Shown: positions 1 through 10,406, counted from the first letter of the stretch. The stretch is 32,025 bases of DNA from Pseudomonadota bacterium (GCA_027621155.1 JAQCCA010000005.1:1-32025), one strand, 5' to 3'. Numbers and translations are program-made. Notes: a model not told the origin generated them from the letters alone.

Positions 1-75
1 TGTTTCAGATGGGTAGGGTTCTTTTTGGCTTGAGTTTGTGAAATTGGGTGATTTAAGGGCAAAAGAGGTTGAAAA

Positions 76-282
76 ATGTTAAGCGGCACTAGTAAAAACA
101 TGATTGAAAACAAAGAAAAGTTACAACAATTAATTGCTTATAACAAGCAACTGCAAAAGAGCAAACACGACCAGTTAATGGCAAACAAGTATCACAGCAA
201 TGGCTTAGACGCAATCTATGTTGCGATTGAAAAAGCCAAACAAAATAAAAGTCAAAAAGCACAAAAAAAAGGGAGTAAATAA
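76..282 (+). CDS. small hypothetical protein, Lys/Gln-rich
   Basis: 68-aa ORF, AGAGG upstream of the ATG, ends directly before the next ORF; no recognised family. Confidence 0.55.
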   Translation: MLSGTSKNMIENKEKLQQLIAYNKQLQKSKHDQLMANKYHSNGLDAIYVAIEKAKQNKSQKAQKKGSK

Positions 283-756
283 ATGGCAAAGTTAAATTCA
301 CAAGCATCAAAAATAGCCACCTTAAATATCAAGGATGGATTGCACCATTTTAAGATCAATCGCTACAAAGAGTTCACCACTAAAAACAATGATATTGGCA
401 TCGCTATTGGTTTTGATTTAGCCGATCAAGAGGGCGGTCATGGTAAATGCTCAGACCTATTTATTATTAATGATAAACAACAACATAGATTAATGCGTCT
501 ACTTGAAGCATGCGGACAGGAAAGCCTTTGGGATAAAGGTGAGGTGACAGAGCAAGACTTAATGGGGCAAGAAGGATTTTGTGAAATTACTATTGTTGAA
601 AACAAAGACGAAAAGACAAAACTGCAATACCCGCATGAAATCAAAGTAAGCCATTACTACGTCAACGGTGAGCTTGAGTTTAGCAATGAGAATGAAGCAG
701 ATAATGACTCTAGTGATGATGAGCTATTTAGCGAGTCAGAAGAAATAGCGCAGTAG
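283..756 (+). CDS. hypothetical protein, possibly ssDNA-binding/DUF669-like
   Basis: 157-aa ORF with GGGAG SD; compact N-terminal domain and acidic C-terminal tail (EADNDSSDDELFSESEE) as often seen in SSB-like proteins; family assignment tentative. Confidence 0.5.
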   Translation: MAKLNSQASKIATLNIKDGLHHFKINRYKEFTTKNNDIGIAIGFDLADQEGGHGKCSDLFIINDKQQHRLMRLLEACGQESLWDKGEVTEQDLMGQEGFCEITIVENKDEKTKLQYPHEIKVSHYYVNGELEFSNENEADNDSSDDELFSESEEIAQ

Positions 757-774
757 CAGATAGGATTACAGGTC

Positions 775-1047
775 ATGCGTAAAAGCCCCTACATTAACTT
801 TTTAAATGCACGTTCCATTTTAGGCAATAGCTCCAAGGCATTGTCTGAGTTGGACGACATGGAGCAGATTATTCGCTTTTTGGCTGAGGGTGATAGATAT
901 GACGAAATTGCTTCAAAAAAACAAATGCCTGTAGGTTCGATTAAGCGCAAATGCACTGAAATCAGAGAGCATTTTCACTGTAAAACCAATGCGCAATTAG
1001 TTTATAAATACGTTAAGGGTGAGATCGATGTTTTTAGACTCATTTAA
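775..1047 (+). CDS. stand-alone LuxR-type HTH protein, candidate tra regulator
   Basis: 90 aa; 'IIRFLAEGDRYDEIASKKQMPVGSIKRKCTEIREHFHCKTNAQLV' resembles the LuxR C-terminal HTH (LAEG..xxEIA....SxGTVKxxxxxIxxKL....RAQ). Confidence 0.6.
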   Translation: MRKSPYINFLNARSILGNSSKALSELDDMEQIIRFLAEGDRYDEIASKKQMPVGSIKRKCTEIREHFHCKTNAQLVYKYVKGEIDVFRLI

Positions 1048-2353
1048 ACCATTCAATTACAGCAATTCGCTTTTTGACTCTATTGCGCTATTGGTTTCAC
1101 AGACTGATTTAAATAGCGTAAGCAGTGACGAGCGATCAGCCATTGCTGAGTTTCTCAAATTAATGTCATTTAAAGACGAGAATGCAGCAAGGTTGAGTGA
1201 TGAGTATCTCACAAGTCAGCAAATCATTTTAAGACTTGAAAATAGTGAAAGCCAGATAGTTGATACGGTTAAATCAATTATTGATCACCCAATACTTAGT
1301 TTTGTGCAAATTGGGTTAAGTAATATGGTCTCGGCTCAAAATGAAGATACCCAGACAAGAACGCTTATTTTTAAATTAAATGAAGTGCAAAGTAACTGGC
1401 TAAGTGTCGATACATTTATGCGTAATGTTATTTTTGTTAGCAGTAAAATCTATGGCATTAATCAGTATATAGACAATATTAAACGTGCTGAATTGGACGT
1501 TGATAAAATAGCGCAAAACTGTGTTTTTATTCAAGATTCAGTCGCTAACATATCCAGAGACTTATTGGCGACAGGTAGGCTTAAATCAGCAGAATTGTTA
1601 TTAAGATCATATGATAAATTCTGCAAAGCGATTACTGTAATTTACAGTAAGGCTGAGCTTAATCATGACATTTTAATGACCTATAAAATGGCAGAAGCCA
1701 ACAAGCCAAAGAGAGATCAAAATTACAAATCCAACAAAGCATTAACTAGTCCATTAAACACAATATTTGATGCCAATTATGACAGTCTTGAGTTAGATAC
1801 ATCACTGCACTTCTCATTTGACGATATGCAGGCAAAGGGGTGGTTAAATCTTAATGATTATGACAACTACAGCGCTGAGTTATCTGTTTATACCAATACA
1901 GGCAAACCAAGAAAATTTGAGCATAAGGATGTTATTGCACAATATCAAAGAGTCCATGACAAAATAGACGATATGCGCCTATTTGCAGGTGAAAAATTAA
2001 ACTATGCACTCGCTGAGTTTGACCGCCTGTTAAAGCTTACTTTAAAAACGAAAAGCTATTCTCACGCCATGATTGGCGAGATTAATGGCATCTTATCAAG
2101 CTTCATGCAGTCAATCTCTAACGTATCAAAAGACGAAAGCGTCTATTCAATTATTCGCGAAGCCTGTGAGCTTAAAAGGGTGATTTCGAAACTTGCCCAT
2201 ATTAAAACAAAAAAAGCTCAACAGGCTAAGGCAACCAAGGTTATTCAGACTGGGAGTGAAATTAATAATGATTTCTTTCAGGCTGAAAACGTCACAGGTT
2301 CAACGCTAGAAACAACTCAAACAATCAAACAAGAGGAGATAATACATGGGTAA
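1019..2353 (+). CDS. hypothetical protein, large mostly helical ORFan
   Basis: 444-aa ORF; overlaps the previous ORF; ATG at 1028 behind GGTGAG may be the true start. Confidence 0.65.
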   Translation: MRSMFLDSFKPFNYSNSLFDSIALLVSQTDLNSVSSDERSAIAEFLKLMSFKDENAARLSDEYLTSQQIILRLENSESQIVDTVKSIIDHPILSFVQIGLSNMVSAQNEDTQTRTLIFKLNEVQSNWLSVDTFMRNVIFVSSKIYGINQYIDNIKRAELDVDKIAQNCVFIQDSVANISRDLLATGRLKSAELLLRSYDKFCKAITVIYSKAELNHDILMTYKMAEANKPKRDQNYKSNKALTSPLNTIFDANYDSLELDTSLHFSFDDMQAKGWLNLNDYDNYSAELSVYTNTGKPRKFEHKDVIAQYQRVHDKIDDMRLFAGEKLNYALAEFDRLLKLTLKTKSYSHAMIGEINGILSSFMQSISNVSKDESVYSIIREACELKRVISKLAHIKTKKAQQAKATKVIQTGSEINNDFFQAENVTGSTLETTQTIKQEEIIHG

Positions 2354-2564
2354 TTTTACCGAACTCAGATCAAGCAATCGCCTAAGTTACATTTGGCTTA
2401 TGGTAACTATTTTCTGTGGTGTGGCATCGCTTTATTTAATTATAGAGCGCAGCGGTCACACACCAGATAGTAGTTTATTCGCTATAAACCAATTGCTGAT
2501 TGGGCTGACATTTGGTGCTGGTATTGTGACAGCAATTACACGTTTCACACAAAAAAATAAGTAA
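2346..2564 (+). CDS. small membrane protein, two predicted TM segments
   Basis: 72 aa; GAGGAG SD; overlaps the upstream stop by 8 nt; two hydrophobic stretches. Confidence 0.6.
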   Translation: MGNFTELRSSNRLSYIWLMVTIFCGVASLYLIIERSGHTPDSSLFAINQLLIGLTFGAGIVTAITRFTQKNK

Positions 2565-2603
2565 TAAGTTTTGTATTAAATTAATAAAAGAGGAGTAAAA
2601 ACA

Positions 2604-2912
2604 ATGGCATTTAATAAAATAAAACGTATCGAATTAATAGCTGCAACACTGTTATTACCATTTCTGGCGTTGGCATCAACAACCGCAGGTAGTGTTGATT
2701 TGACAGGGATGCTTGGCTTCATGAGTGGATTAAGCACATCGCAAACTGGGCAAGTTATTACCTATGTAGGTTTCTTTGGTGGCTTGGTCACTTTGCTTTT
2801 CTCGCAACAAAAGTTATGGGGAATTATGTCGATGGCAGGTATTCCGCTCATCATTAACTACGCACCTGCTGCATTGATTGCATTATCTGGTGCGGGTGCA
2901 GTGATCCATTAA
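2604..2912 (+). CDS. candidate conjugative pilin (TraA-like)
   Basis: 102 aa; N-terminal signal-like segment with ALA-S; two hydrophobic segments; immediately upstream of traL as in F; GAGGAG SD. Confidence 0.6.
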   Translation: MAFNKIKRIELIAATLLLPFLALASTTAGSVDLTGMLGFMSGLSTSQTGQVITYVGFFGGLVTLLFSQQKLWGIMSMAGIPLIINYAPAALIALSGAGAVIH

Positions 2913-2923
2913 TCAAACAACTA

Positions 2924-3283
2924 TTGGGGGAAGTCATGTCAGAGCTTCATGTTAGTGAGAAAAAAAGACGTATCTACACGGGCATTGAAGAACCTGCCTT
3001 ATTGCTTTTTTGGACAATCAATGAAATTGCTGTATCCATGACGATTTGGTTCATTGTATCCAAGGCGTTAGGCAGTTATATGATCGGTATGTTTGTTGGA
3101 ATATCTATTTTATTTTTGCTGTTAACTATTCGCGATGAACACGCAGCAAGGGGTTCTGGGATGCACTTTTTCCATTTATTAGGGGTCTGGAAAGGTGGTA
3201 AATCTTTAGTTGGCAAGGTTTATAAAAAAAGAGCAGATATAAAAAAATTTCCCCCTGCCAGTATTACACGGTTTGAGGTTTAA
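2924..3283 (+). CDS. traL: TraL family conjugal transfer protein
   Basis: small protein with a central hydrophobic hairpin and 'GSGMHFFHLLGVWKG' tail typical of TraL; followed by TraE. ATG at 2936 is an alternative start. Confidence 0.75.
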   Translation: MGEVMSELHVSEKKRRIYTGIEEPALLLFWTINEIAVSMTIWFIVSKALGSYMIGMFVGISILFLLLTIRDEHAARGSGMHFFHLLGVWKGGKSLVGKVYKKRADIKKFPPASITRFEV

Positions 3284-3288
3284 AAAGA

Positions 3289-3879
3289 ATGATTGATAAG
3301 TTAAAAACAAAAGTAAGCCAGTCGATAAAACACAGCGAGTTGACCTCTCACGCACAAATGTTAAAACAGATAAAGGTACAAAAGCTCACCCTTATTACGT
3401 TCGCTATTGTCATTGCATTACTATGTTGGACAATCCATTTAAGCCAGTCTAATCAGTTTGTGATTGTGAAAAATGGCAAAGAAGTCTATCAGTATGGCAG
3501 CAACTGGGCTTCGACTAATGTTTTTGAAGATGCTGCACTCACGGATGCTAACCTGTTCTTTAACATCACACCTAGCAACGCCAAAATTCAGGGGGAGTTG
3601 TTTTTAAATACGGTGGCACCATCGCTTTATGATGCAGCCACCAACTTAGTGAAAACACATATCAACGATTTAAAACAAAACCACTATTCAATGAGTTTCC
3701 AACCAGATTTTACTAAATCAACCTTTAACAAAAAAGGTGATGTCAAATTAGTTGGCAGTTTAATCAAATATCAAGGTGGTATGACGGAGAAACCTCAGCA
3801 AATGACAATATACGCCCATTACTCAGTAATTTTCGGCACCGTACAAAAGACCGACTGGAGAATTGTTTATGAAGCTTAA
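3289..3879 (+). CDS. traE: TraE family conjugal transfer protein
   Basis: 196 aa; single N-terminal TM, then a periplasmic domain with TraE-like layout; between TraL and TraK. Confidence 0.75.
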   Translation: MIDKLKTKVSQSIKHSELTSHAQMLKQIKVQKLTLITFAIVIALLCWTIHLSQSNQFVIVKNGKEVYQYGSNWASTNVFEDAALTDANLFFNITPSNAKIQGELFLNTVAPSLYDAATNLVKTHINDLKQNHYSMSFQPDFTKSTFNKKGDVKLVGSLIKYQGGMTEKPQQMTIYAHYSVIFGTVQKTDWRIVYEA

Positions 3880-4849
3880 ACAATATGCAGTCGTTGCACT
3901 TGCTCTGGGGTCTGGCGTTTCTCACGCAGAGAATATCATGAGTTTTACAGGTAAAGATCAACCAGTTAAATCAAGTCCTGTGCCTACAAATAATCTCCAA
4001 GCCGATAATGCAAGCAAACCTAATACAGATAATATCTTAAAAGATAAATCATTAGACTATCAGGTAAATACAGCGAATTACGCATCTGCAATTAATCCAA
4101 CCGTTTTGTATTTTGACGTTGCCGTGTCTAATATCACTCAGCCACCTAACCAACGCTTACAATTGACTTATGTTAGCGACAAAGAGGTTATGTTTAATCT
4201 TCACGGTGTAGATTCAGCGCATTTAATCGTTAATTTTAAAGACGGTAGACAGCCTGCCATTTTAACCTTTCAACAGGGTGTAGTTGGGTCACGTGTTTAT
4301 CATGTTGGCAGTGATATAACAGGCGGTATTGATTTAACGCACGCGGTAGACAAAGATGCTTCCAATGATATTTACAGCGCGATCACTAAGCTTTTTTCAA
4401 TGCAGATAGCCTACAATGTAGGTGACTCCAAGGATTTCAGCCAATACTTTTCAACCGTTGGTTTAAATCTGCTTTGCACTAAAGATAAAGACAGCAATAA
4501 GCTTGATTTGTCAGGTTATGGGATTTTTAGCGATGTGGCACAAAAGCTCTTGTGCAACCCAGAGGTGAAGTCAGTATCGTTTAAGGATGTGAACGTTTAT
4601 AAAAACTCAAGCTTTGAATTATTGAATTTCAATGCGTGCGCTAATGACAGTTCAGGCTTCCTTACTGCCCAATCTTTTAATTTCAATGCCAAGGATGTTG
4701 CGATTAACCTTTCAGCGCCAAATACCATTTTACAGAAAGGGCAGTGCTCAAGTGTTCAAATCTTACGAGTGATTAAAGCGTATGATGCCAACCATTTACA
4801 AGGCATTTTAAAACCATTTTCACCAAAGGGGATGAACAATGGCAAATAA
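3863..4849 (+). CDS. traK: TraK-like conjugal transfer protein, secretin-like
   Basis: 328 aa; signal peptide (start probably ATG 3869); position between TraE and TraB. Confidence 0.7.
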   Translation: MFMKLKQYAVVALALGSGVSHAENIMSFTGKDQPVKSSPVPTNNLQADNASKPNTDNILKDKSLDYQVNTANYASAINPTVLYFDVAVSNITQPPNQRLQLTYVSDKEVMFNLHGVDSAHLIVNFKDGRQPAILTFQQGVVGSRVYHVGSDITGGIDLTHAVDKDASNDIYSAITKLFSMQIAYNVGDSKDFSQYFSTVGLNLLCTKDKDSNKLDLSGYGIFSDVAQKLLCNPEVKSVSFKDVNVYKNSSFELLNFNACANDSSGFLTAQSFNFNAKDVAINLSAPNTILQKGQCSSVQILRVIKAYDANHLQGILKPFSPKGMNNGK

Positions 4850-6389
4850 CAACAAGAAAAATCTATTTGAAACCATTAAAAGCGGGTTATCTGGGTTAAA
4901 TAAACCAAAGGTTAAAAATGTCAGCCCAAAAGGTCAGGCAAAAAGCCCTGCTTTTAAAGTTGGAATTATTGCTGTTGCTGTGATTGGTGTGTTATCCATT
5001 GCGTTAAGTGGCAATAAAAAAGAGAGCAATAGCATGCTTCCTCAAACCTCACAAGCAAAATCAGATGCACAAGCTTTCTCGCAGACTGGTTCGGGTGATG
5101 CCAAAGAGAACTGGCGATTACAGGAACACAATAATATTCAGGATATGAAATCACAATTGAGCAGTCTTGAAGATCAGATCAAGAAAATGTCCGAGTCTAC
5201 TGCATCCCAAGAGGCTCAATACAAAGCTGATAAGGCAAAACAAGCACAACTTCAAGCAGAACAGTCTGCACAAGTAGAGCAGCTTAAAAAAGAGAATGAA
5301 CTACTGAAATTAAAAAGCAAAGAGAGCAAAACAACAAAAACATCAAACAGTAGTGATGCTTTAGCTAATGCACAAGTTGGGAATGTTGGCTATGGTCAAA
5401 CCTATGCAACTTCACTTGATGTGCAATATGCCCCAAGCAAGCATAAAGCAGATACGGTGCCACAGGCATTAAAGAAAAACCCAATTGCAGGTTACTTGCC
5501 GCTCTCATTTTTCAGAGGCTATTTGCTTTATGGGTTTGATGCACAAACTGGATCATTTGCCCAAAAACAAGAACAGCCTGTTTTAATTCAGGCGACCACT
5601 AATGCAGTTTCACCGAATGGTCATGTGTATGATGGCATTAAAGGATGCTACATCACCGGCAAAGCGCTAGGTAATCTAAGCTCAATGCGAGTTCAGGTTA
5701 AGTTAATCAGTATGGAATGTTTAAATAGTGACGGTCGTTGGATGGTATCCAGTGGTATTAAAGGTAACTTGGTGGACTCAGATGGTTATTTAGGTTTGCG
5801 CGGTAAATATGTATCACATCAAGGCAGCAAGTTAGCGATGGCATTCTGGGCTTCTGTTTTCCAGTCCGCAGGCAATGTATTCCAAGCATCACAAGGCACA
5901 ACCTTTTTAAACCCAATGTCAGGCACAACATCCATGCCATTAGTTGTCACCAATCCAAGCGCTGCGGGGATGACTGCTTTAGGTGGTGGTATCTCAGGTG
6001 GTGCGGGTATGTTGTCACAGTTTTATTTAGAACAAGCCAAACAAATGTCACCTGTTTTAAGAGTTGCAGGCGGTAGAACGGTTGAGATCAACTTAACGCA
6101 GGGCGTTGTGTTGAAATGGCAAGATCGAGCATCTCCGATGATACCAGATGACACACAATCAACGACTGCGCGTTTTAATAATGGTGGAGGCGCTGAGCCT
6201 GAGCATATTTATGACCCAATCCCCAAGGATCAAAGAAAAACACCGCAGTTGATCAGTAGCTATGATGATGGCAGTAATCCATCAAATATGACGAATGATC
6301 AGATGAGTGCCAAGGTTGATCAATACATGAATGCAGCCAATAACACAAATGCTTATGTTAACCAAATTAAAAAACAACACCAACAATAG
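4839..6389 (+). CDS. traB: TraB (VirB10-like) conjugal transfer protein
   Basis: 516 aa; N-terminal TM, coiled coil, VirB10-like core 'GHVYDGIKGCYITGKALGNLSSMRVQVKLISMEC...DGYLGLRGKYVSHQGSKLAMAFWASVF'. Confidence 0.88.
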   Translation: MANNNKKNLFETIKSGLSGLNKPKVKNVSPKGQAKSPAFKVGIIAVAVIGVLSIALSGNKKESNSMLPQTSQAKSDAQAFSQTGSGDAKENWRLQEHNNIQDMKSQLSSLEDQIKKMSESTASQEAQYKADKAKQAQLQAEQSAQVEQLKKENELLKLKSKESKTTKTSNSSDALANAQVGNVGYGQTYATSLDVQYAPSKHKADTVPQALKKNPIAGYLPLSFFRGYLLYGFDAQTGSFAQKQEQPVLIQATTNAVSPNGHVYDGIKGCYITGKALGNLSSMRVQVKLISMECLNSDGRWMVSSGIKGNLVDSDGYLGLRGKYVSHQGSKLAMAFWASVFQSAGNVFQASQGTTFLNPMSGTTSMPLVVTNPSAAGMTALGGGISGGAGMLSQFYLEQAKQMSPVLRVAGGRTVEINLTQGVVLKWQDRASPMIPDDTQSTTARFNNGGGAEPEHIYDPIPKDQRKTPQLISSYDDGSNPSNMTNDQMSAKVDQYMNAANNTNAYVNQIKKQHQQ

Positions 6390-6402
6390 GCAGGTTGAAA
6401 AG

Positions 6403-7017
6403 ATGACCAGACTAAACGCAAAACAACGGAGTAAACACAGCCTTGTCTTATCGATCATGGTATCGATGGCACTGTTAAGTGGCTGTGCAATGGATATGAA
6501 GTACGATTGCCCATTAGGTGGCAATGGCTCTCAATGTATGAGTGAACCGCATATTTACAAAGCAGGATACAATAATCCAACAGATGCAACGTATGTCACA
6601 AACGCAGGTGACCACACAGAATCAACTGCACCACAAAAAGAAACGCAAGCTATTAATCAGTCCCAATCTCAAGGGGGAAATTTGCTTGCCAGTGCTTTCT
6701 CCAATCAACAGAAGCAAGCCAATCTAATTGCAGAAAGCTTGGATACCACAGGAGATATTGCAACTGTTGACACTAGTGCAGGGCTTTATCGTTACCGCGC
6801 CCCTGTGATTTATCAAACATGGGTTAACTCTTATGTTGATAGCAACAGTGACAGTTTAATTAACGCGCATACTTACAACTGGGTTTACCGCCATTCAGGA
6901 TGGCAAACCCCGCTTAATTCAAGCGTTATTGAATCAAGTGATACCAATCAAAACTTAAAGCCTATTTCTATTACGGACACACAGGCGATTAATCAGGCAA
7001 CTAAAGGGAGTGCATAA
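6403..7017 (+). CDS. traV: TraV-like outer-membrane lipoprotein
   Basis: start revised from 6331 to ATG 6403 behind AGGTTGAAAAG; lipobox LLSGC; 'KYDCPLGGNGSQCMS' TraV-like N-terminus. Confidence 0.8.
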   Translation: MTRLNAKQRSKHSLVLSIMVSMALLSGCAMDMKYDCPLGGNGSQCMSEPHIYKAGYNNPTDATYVTNAGDHTESTAPQKETQAINQSQSQGGNLLASAFSNQQKQANLIAESLDTTGDIATVDTSAGLYRYRAPVIYQTWVNSYVDSNSDSLINAHTYNWVYRHSGWQTPLNSSVIESSDTNQNLKPISITDTQAINQATKGSA

Positions 7018-7641
7018 GTGAATATTAATCTACTACCGATTACTTTAATACTTGGCTTATCAGGCTGCGCTTCAACACATGTTATTAAAGACAAAGATGC
7101 ACCGATTAACTACAGCTATGCTGTTTATAACATCACTAGCAAGCCTATATCTCTAACGAGTGCTTTTAATGACATTAAAGTTTACTTTAATCAATATGGT
7201 AGTGATGTTGAGGTCAGCACAGCCGCAGCTGCTTACCCATTGCCAATTAAGCCGAATCATTTTCAAAAAGTAAGTGCTAGCTTTTTTAAAGGCGGTTTCA
7301 AACTAGATAGTCAAGGCGATACGCTTGCTGCTTGTAAGGGGTCTGTTTTTAAATCAACGTACACCGTCAAAGATGTTAAGACTTTAATGTGTGTTTTTGC
7401 TTATCAAAAAGGCTATAGCGTCAACTTTATTTCACAAACACATGATATTGATTGGTCGTCAATGAATCAGCCATCTATTTATGGAGCGCAACTGATAGCA
7501 AATGATTTAACTGCCAAGTCGGTATCGCAACATGCGCTAGGAATAATAACTGATGCACTCAATCAAGAAGCAGCATTGCAAAATTATTACCCAGTAGCAA
7601 CTCAGCCAAAAAACCTGATTCAAAGTAGCGAGGTGAAATAA
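7018..7641 (+). CDS. uncharacterised lipoprotein between TraV and TraC
   Basis: GTG start directly after the traV stop; lipobox LSGC; stop overlaps the next start. Confidence 0.65.
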   Translation: MNINLLPITLILGLSGCASTHVIKDKDAPINYSYAVYNITSKPISLTSAFNDIKVYFNQYGSDVEVSTAAAAYPLPIKPNHFQKVSASFFKGGFKLDSQGDTLAACKGSVFKSTYTVKDVKTLMCVFAYQKGYSVNFISQTHDIDWSSMNQPSIYGAQLIANDLTAKSVSQHALGIITDALNQEAALQNYYPVATQPKNLIQSSEVK

Positions 7642-10406
7642 TGTCAAACAGTTGGCTTAAAACAAAGTTTAAAAATCTTAAAATATCTACGGTTGATAAA
7701 GCTCGCCCAAAAGAGTTGCCGCCTAAGTTAAATCTAAAGCAAATGCAAATGACATTGGATAGATTCCCATTATCTGCGTGGTTACCGTATGACACAGTTG
7801 AGGACGATGGTATTTGGGTCGATGATAACCCAGAGGGTGTGCCAAGCTTTCTATTTGGTTTTGAGTTTGAACCGTTTTTATCGGTTGGCGAAAAAACCGA
7901 GCTTGCTTTAGAAAGTCTTTTGGCAGATTTACCTAGGGGAACAATTGCCCTAAGTGTTCGTTCAACGACAGGTGCCATTCATCATGACATCAAAGACTGG
8001 TACGTGTCACAAAGGCGCTCATTAAATCCAATGTATGAGATGATCGCCAAAGAACGTTCAAAGTTTTATGTTGATTGGTCAGAGAAGAAGTTTGATGCAA
8101 TTACAGGGTCAAACTATCGTCCACGCAAAATACGTTATCATTTTTTTGTAAAAACTGCACCAACTCAGGGCGAGCATACGCAAGAAGATTACGAAAGAGC
8201 ATACAAAGATGCCCAAAAGCTAAAAAGTCAGGTGATTGCAGCACTAAGTAATGGTGGGTTTTCTATTCGTCAAAAAATGTCAGGTGCCGCTATTTATACC
8301 TTTATTCATGACAGGCTTAACCTGTCATTAGATAGTAGAGAGTTAGCTAGTAAGAAGCACTCAACACAGGTCACGCCATCAAGTAGTACAATGCAAGATA
8401 AGCGTATCACAGTTAGCGTCAACGATGATGGTATGATTGAATCGCTTAACAAAGAGACAAATCAAAAAGTTTACTCTAATGTATTAACGGTGACTGAGTT
8501 TGATAATGAAAATAACATTTATCTTGCCAGTTTCAATGACGCTGTTTGCTCCGTTAAAGATGTTAACGGCTACGTTGGTGGTGATATTTATGCATACTCC
8601 ATTTTTGAGTCCTTGAATTATAAGGAAGATGTGAGTTCAGGGACTGCTTTAAAGATGGTTTCTGGTGAGAAAGGGGCAGAATTTGAAAGCAATCGCTTTA
8701 TTTCAATGTTTGTTAAGGGCAATAAAGAAAAACGCGAAAAATTAAGCATGGCGCATTATAAATTTGCCAAAGAGAAGCAAGTGCCGGTGCGTGTTTTATC
8801 AGGCGTTATCTTATCTAATACTGATTTAGACGAGTTAGAACGTGATACTAAAAAAGTAATGTCACGTTATGGTAATATTGGCATTACGCTTTATAAAGAA
8901 GATACGATTGGCTTTGACGTATATCTTGCATCATTAGCAGGATTTTTTAGAAAAGATATGGATGGCGCTGATACGGGTTTGCAAAGATCACTTACGATGA
9001 CAGCTTTTAACGCAGGGCTTTTTATGCATTGTGTTGGAGCATGGTCTGGTAATCATCCATCATGCGGTGGCGCTTTAACAATGAATCGCTTAGGCGGGGT
9101 TAGTGTTCTGGATATTTTTAACGATTGCGGCTCTAACTTTAACATGTTTGTGGCAGCTGATTCGGGGTCAGGCAAATCCTTTTTTGTAAACGAAATTGTC
9201 CGCTCGATTCTCTCCAAGGGCGGATATGTTCGTATTATTGATGCGGGGCGTTCTTATCAGACGTGTTGCGAGCTTGTCGGTGGCAAAGTTATTGAGTTTG
9301 GTGATGGCTCTGATATGTGTATTAATCCCTTTGATGGCATTTATGACAGAAAACAGCTTGAGAGCGAGGAGCTTGATCATTTGACTTCGGTTTGCCTGCA
9401 AATGGCATTTCCTGAAACCTATGGTGACTTAAACCAGACAGGTGGCAAACAAATGGAAGTTAAAGAAGATGAGCGCAAGGTCATTCAACGTTTAATTCCA
9501 GAAGCATGGGAGTTGTGTATGCAAGACAATCGCACCATGTCTGTGCGTGATGTCCGAAACGCTATTATTCGTGAATATGAAGAGTTAGAGAAAGCCGTTC
9601 TATCCAATGAACGACTTGCCACACAAAAGCGCCTTGCCTGCTATGAATCATTAATCAATAACCTTTACGATTGGGCAGAGGGGGCTAGATCAAGATGGGT
9701 GGTTGGGCAGTCAAATCTAAGTTTTGACAATCCTTTTATTATTTTGGAGTTGGATGGCTTAGATACTGATTTAGAGTTGCGTTCAATCGTGATTAATCTG
9801 CTTTTAAACAAACTCACAGAAGAAATGTACGTGCGTGGTGTGCGTGACCCAGAAACAGGTGAGACACTTGAGAAGCTTTTAGTGTTGGATGAGGCATGGG
9901 ATTTGATTAATCGCCCTGCCAGTGCGGTTTTTATGGAGAAAGCGTCAAGACGTGTGCGTAAGTATCAAGGCTCAATGGTGATTTTGACTCAAAAACTCAC
10001 CGATGCGATTTCATCGGCAGGTAAAACGATTATTAATAACTCCAACCTTGTGGTGGTTATGAAACAAAACGCCAAAGCCGTTGAGGAGGCAATAGACGAC
10101 AAATTAGTTGACTTTAGTGAGGTTCACAAAGAGTTAATAGGTGAAGTTCGCAAAACCAATGACTTTTCGGAGTTTTTTGTGCTTAACAAGATGAATCACA
10201 TGTACGGATTGTTGCGCTTTAAAACCGATGCATTCAGTTACTTGCTTTTCACTTCCAAAGTGAAAGAAAAAGACGAGATTGCCAAGCTTGTTAAGCAAGG
10301 ATATAGCAAACAGGAAGCGTTAGTTCAATTAGCATCTCGCGTTAAGCAAGCCACGATGTTTAATGATGACGTTGAAAATGAGGGGTTAGACGATGAAGCT
10401 GCTTGA
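7641..10406 (+). CDS. traC: TraC, F-type T4SS ATPase (VirB4-like)
   Basis: 921 aa; Walker A 'AADSGSGKSFFVNEI', Walker B 'LLVLDEAWDLI', conserved 'RKYQGSMVILTQ'. Confidence 0.95.
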   Translation: MSNSWLKTKFKNLKISTVDKARPKELPPKLNLKQMQMTLDRFPLSAWLPYDTVEDDGIWVDDNPEGVPSFLFGFEFEPFLSVGEKTELALESLLADLPRGTIALSVRSTTGAIHHDIKDWYVSQRRSLNPMYEMIAKERSKFYVDWSEKKFDAITGSNYRPRKIRYHFFVKTAPTQGEHTQEDYERAYKDAQKLKSQVIAALSNGGFSIRQKMSGAAIYTFIHDRLNLSLDSRELASKKHSTQVTPSSSTMQDKRITVSVNDDGMIESLNKETNQKVYSNVLTVTEFDNENNIYLASFNDAVCSVKDVNGYVGGDIYAYSIFESLNYKEDVSSGTALKMVSGEKGAEFESNRFISMFVKGNKEKREKLSMAHYKFAKEKQVPVRVLSGVILSNTDLDELERDTKKVMSRYGNIGITLYKEDTIGFDVYLASLAGFFRKDMDGADTGLQRSLTMTAFNAGLFMHCVGAWSGNHPSCGGALTMNRLGGVSVLDIFNDCGSNFNMFVAADSGSGKSFFVNEIVRSILSKGGYVRIIDAGRSYQTCCELVGGKVIEFGDGSDMCINPFDGIYDRKQLESEELDHLTSVCLQMAFPETYGDLNQTGGKQMEVKEDERKVIQRLIPEAWELCMQDNRTMSVRDVRNAIIREYEELEKAVLSNERLATQKRLACYESLINNLYDWAEGARSRWVVGQSNLSFDNPFIILELDGLDTDLELRSIVINLLLNKLTEEMYVRGVRDPETGETLEKLLVLDEAWDLINRPASAVFMEKASRRVRKYQGSMVILTQKLTDAISSAGKTIINNSNLVVVMKQNAKAVEEAIDDKLVDFSEVHKELIGEVRKTNDFSEFFVLNKMNHMYGLLRFKTDAFSYLLFTSKVKEKDEIAKLVKQGYSKQEALVQLASRVKQATMFNDDVENEGLDDEAA

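Noticed and set aside
1-75. C-terminal remnant of an upstream gene at the left edge
   Set aside because: Short open stretches in more than one frame end within about 41 nt; cannot choose a frame or product.
438-644. Minus-strand ORFs overlapping tra genes (e.g. 438-644, 7559-7978, 15405-15815, 17049-17396, 22642-22938)
   Set aside because: Embedded antisense to well-supported plus-strand genes, with no recognisable domains; likely shadow ORFs.
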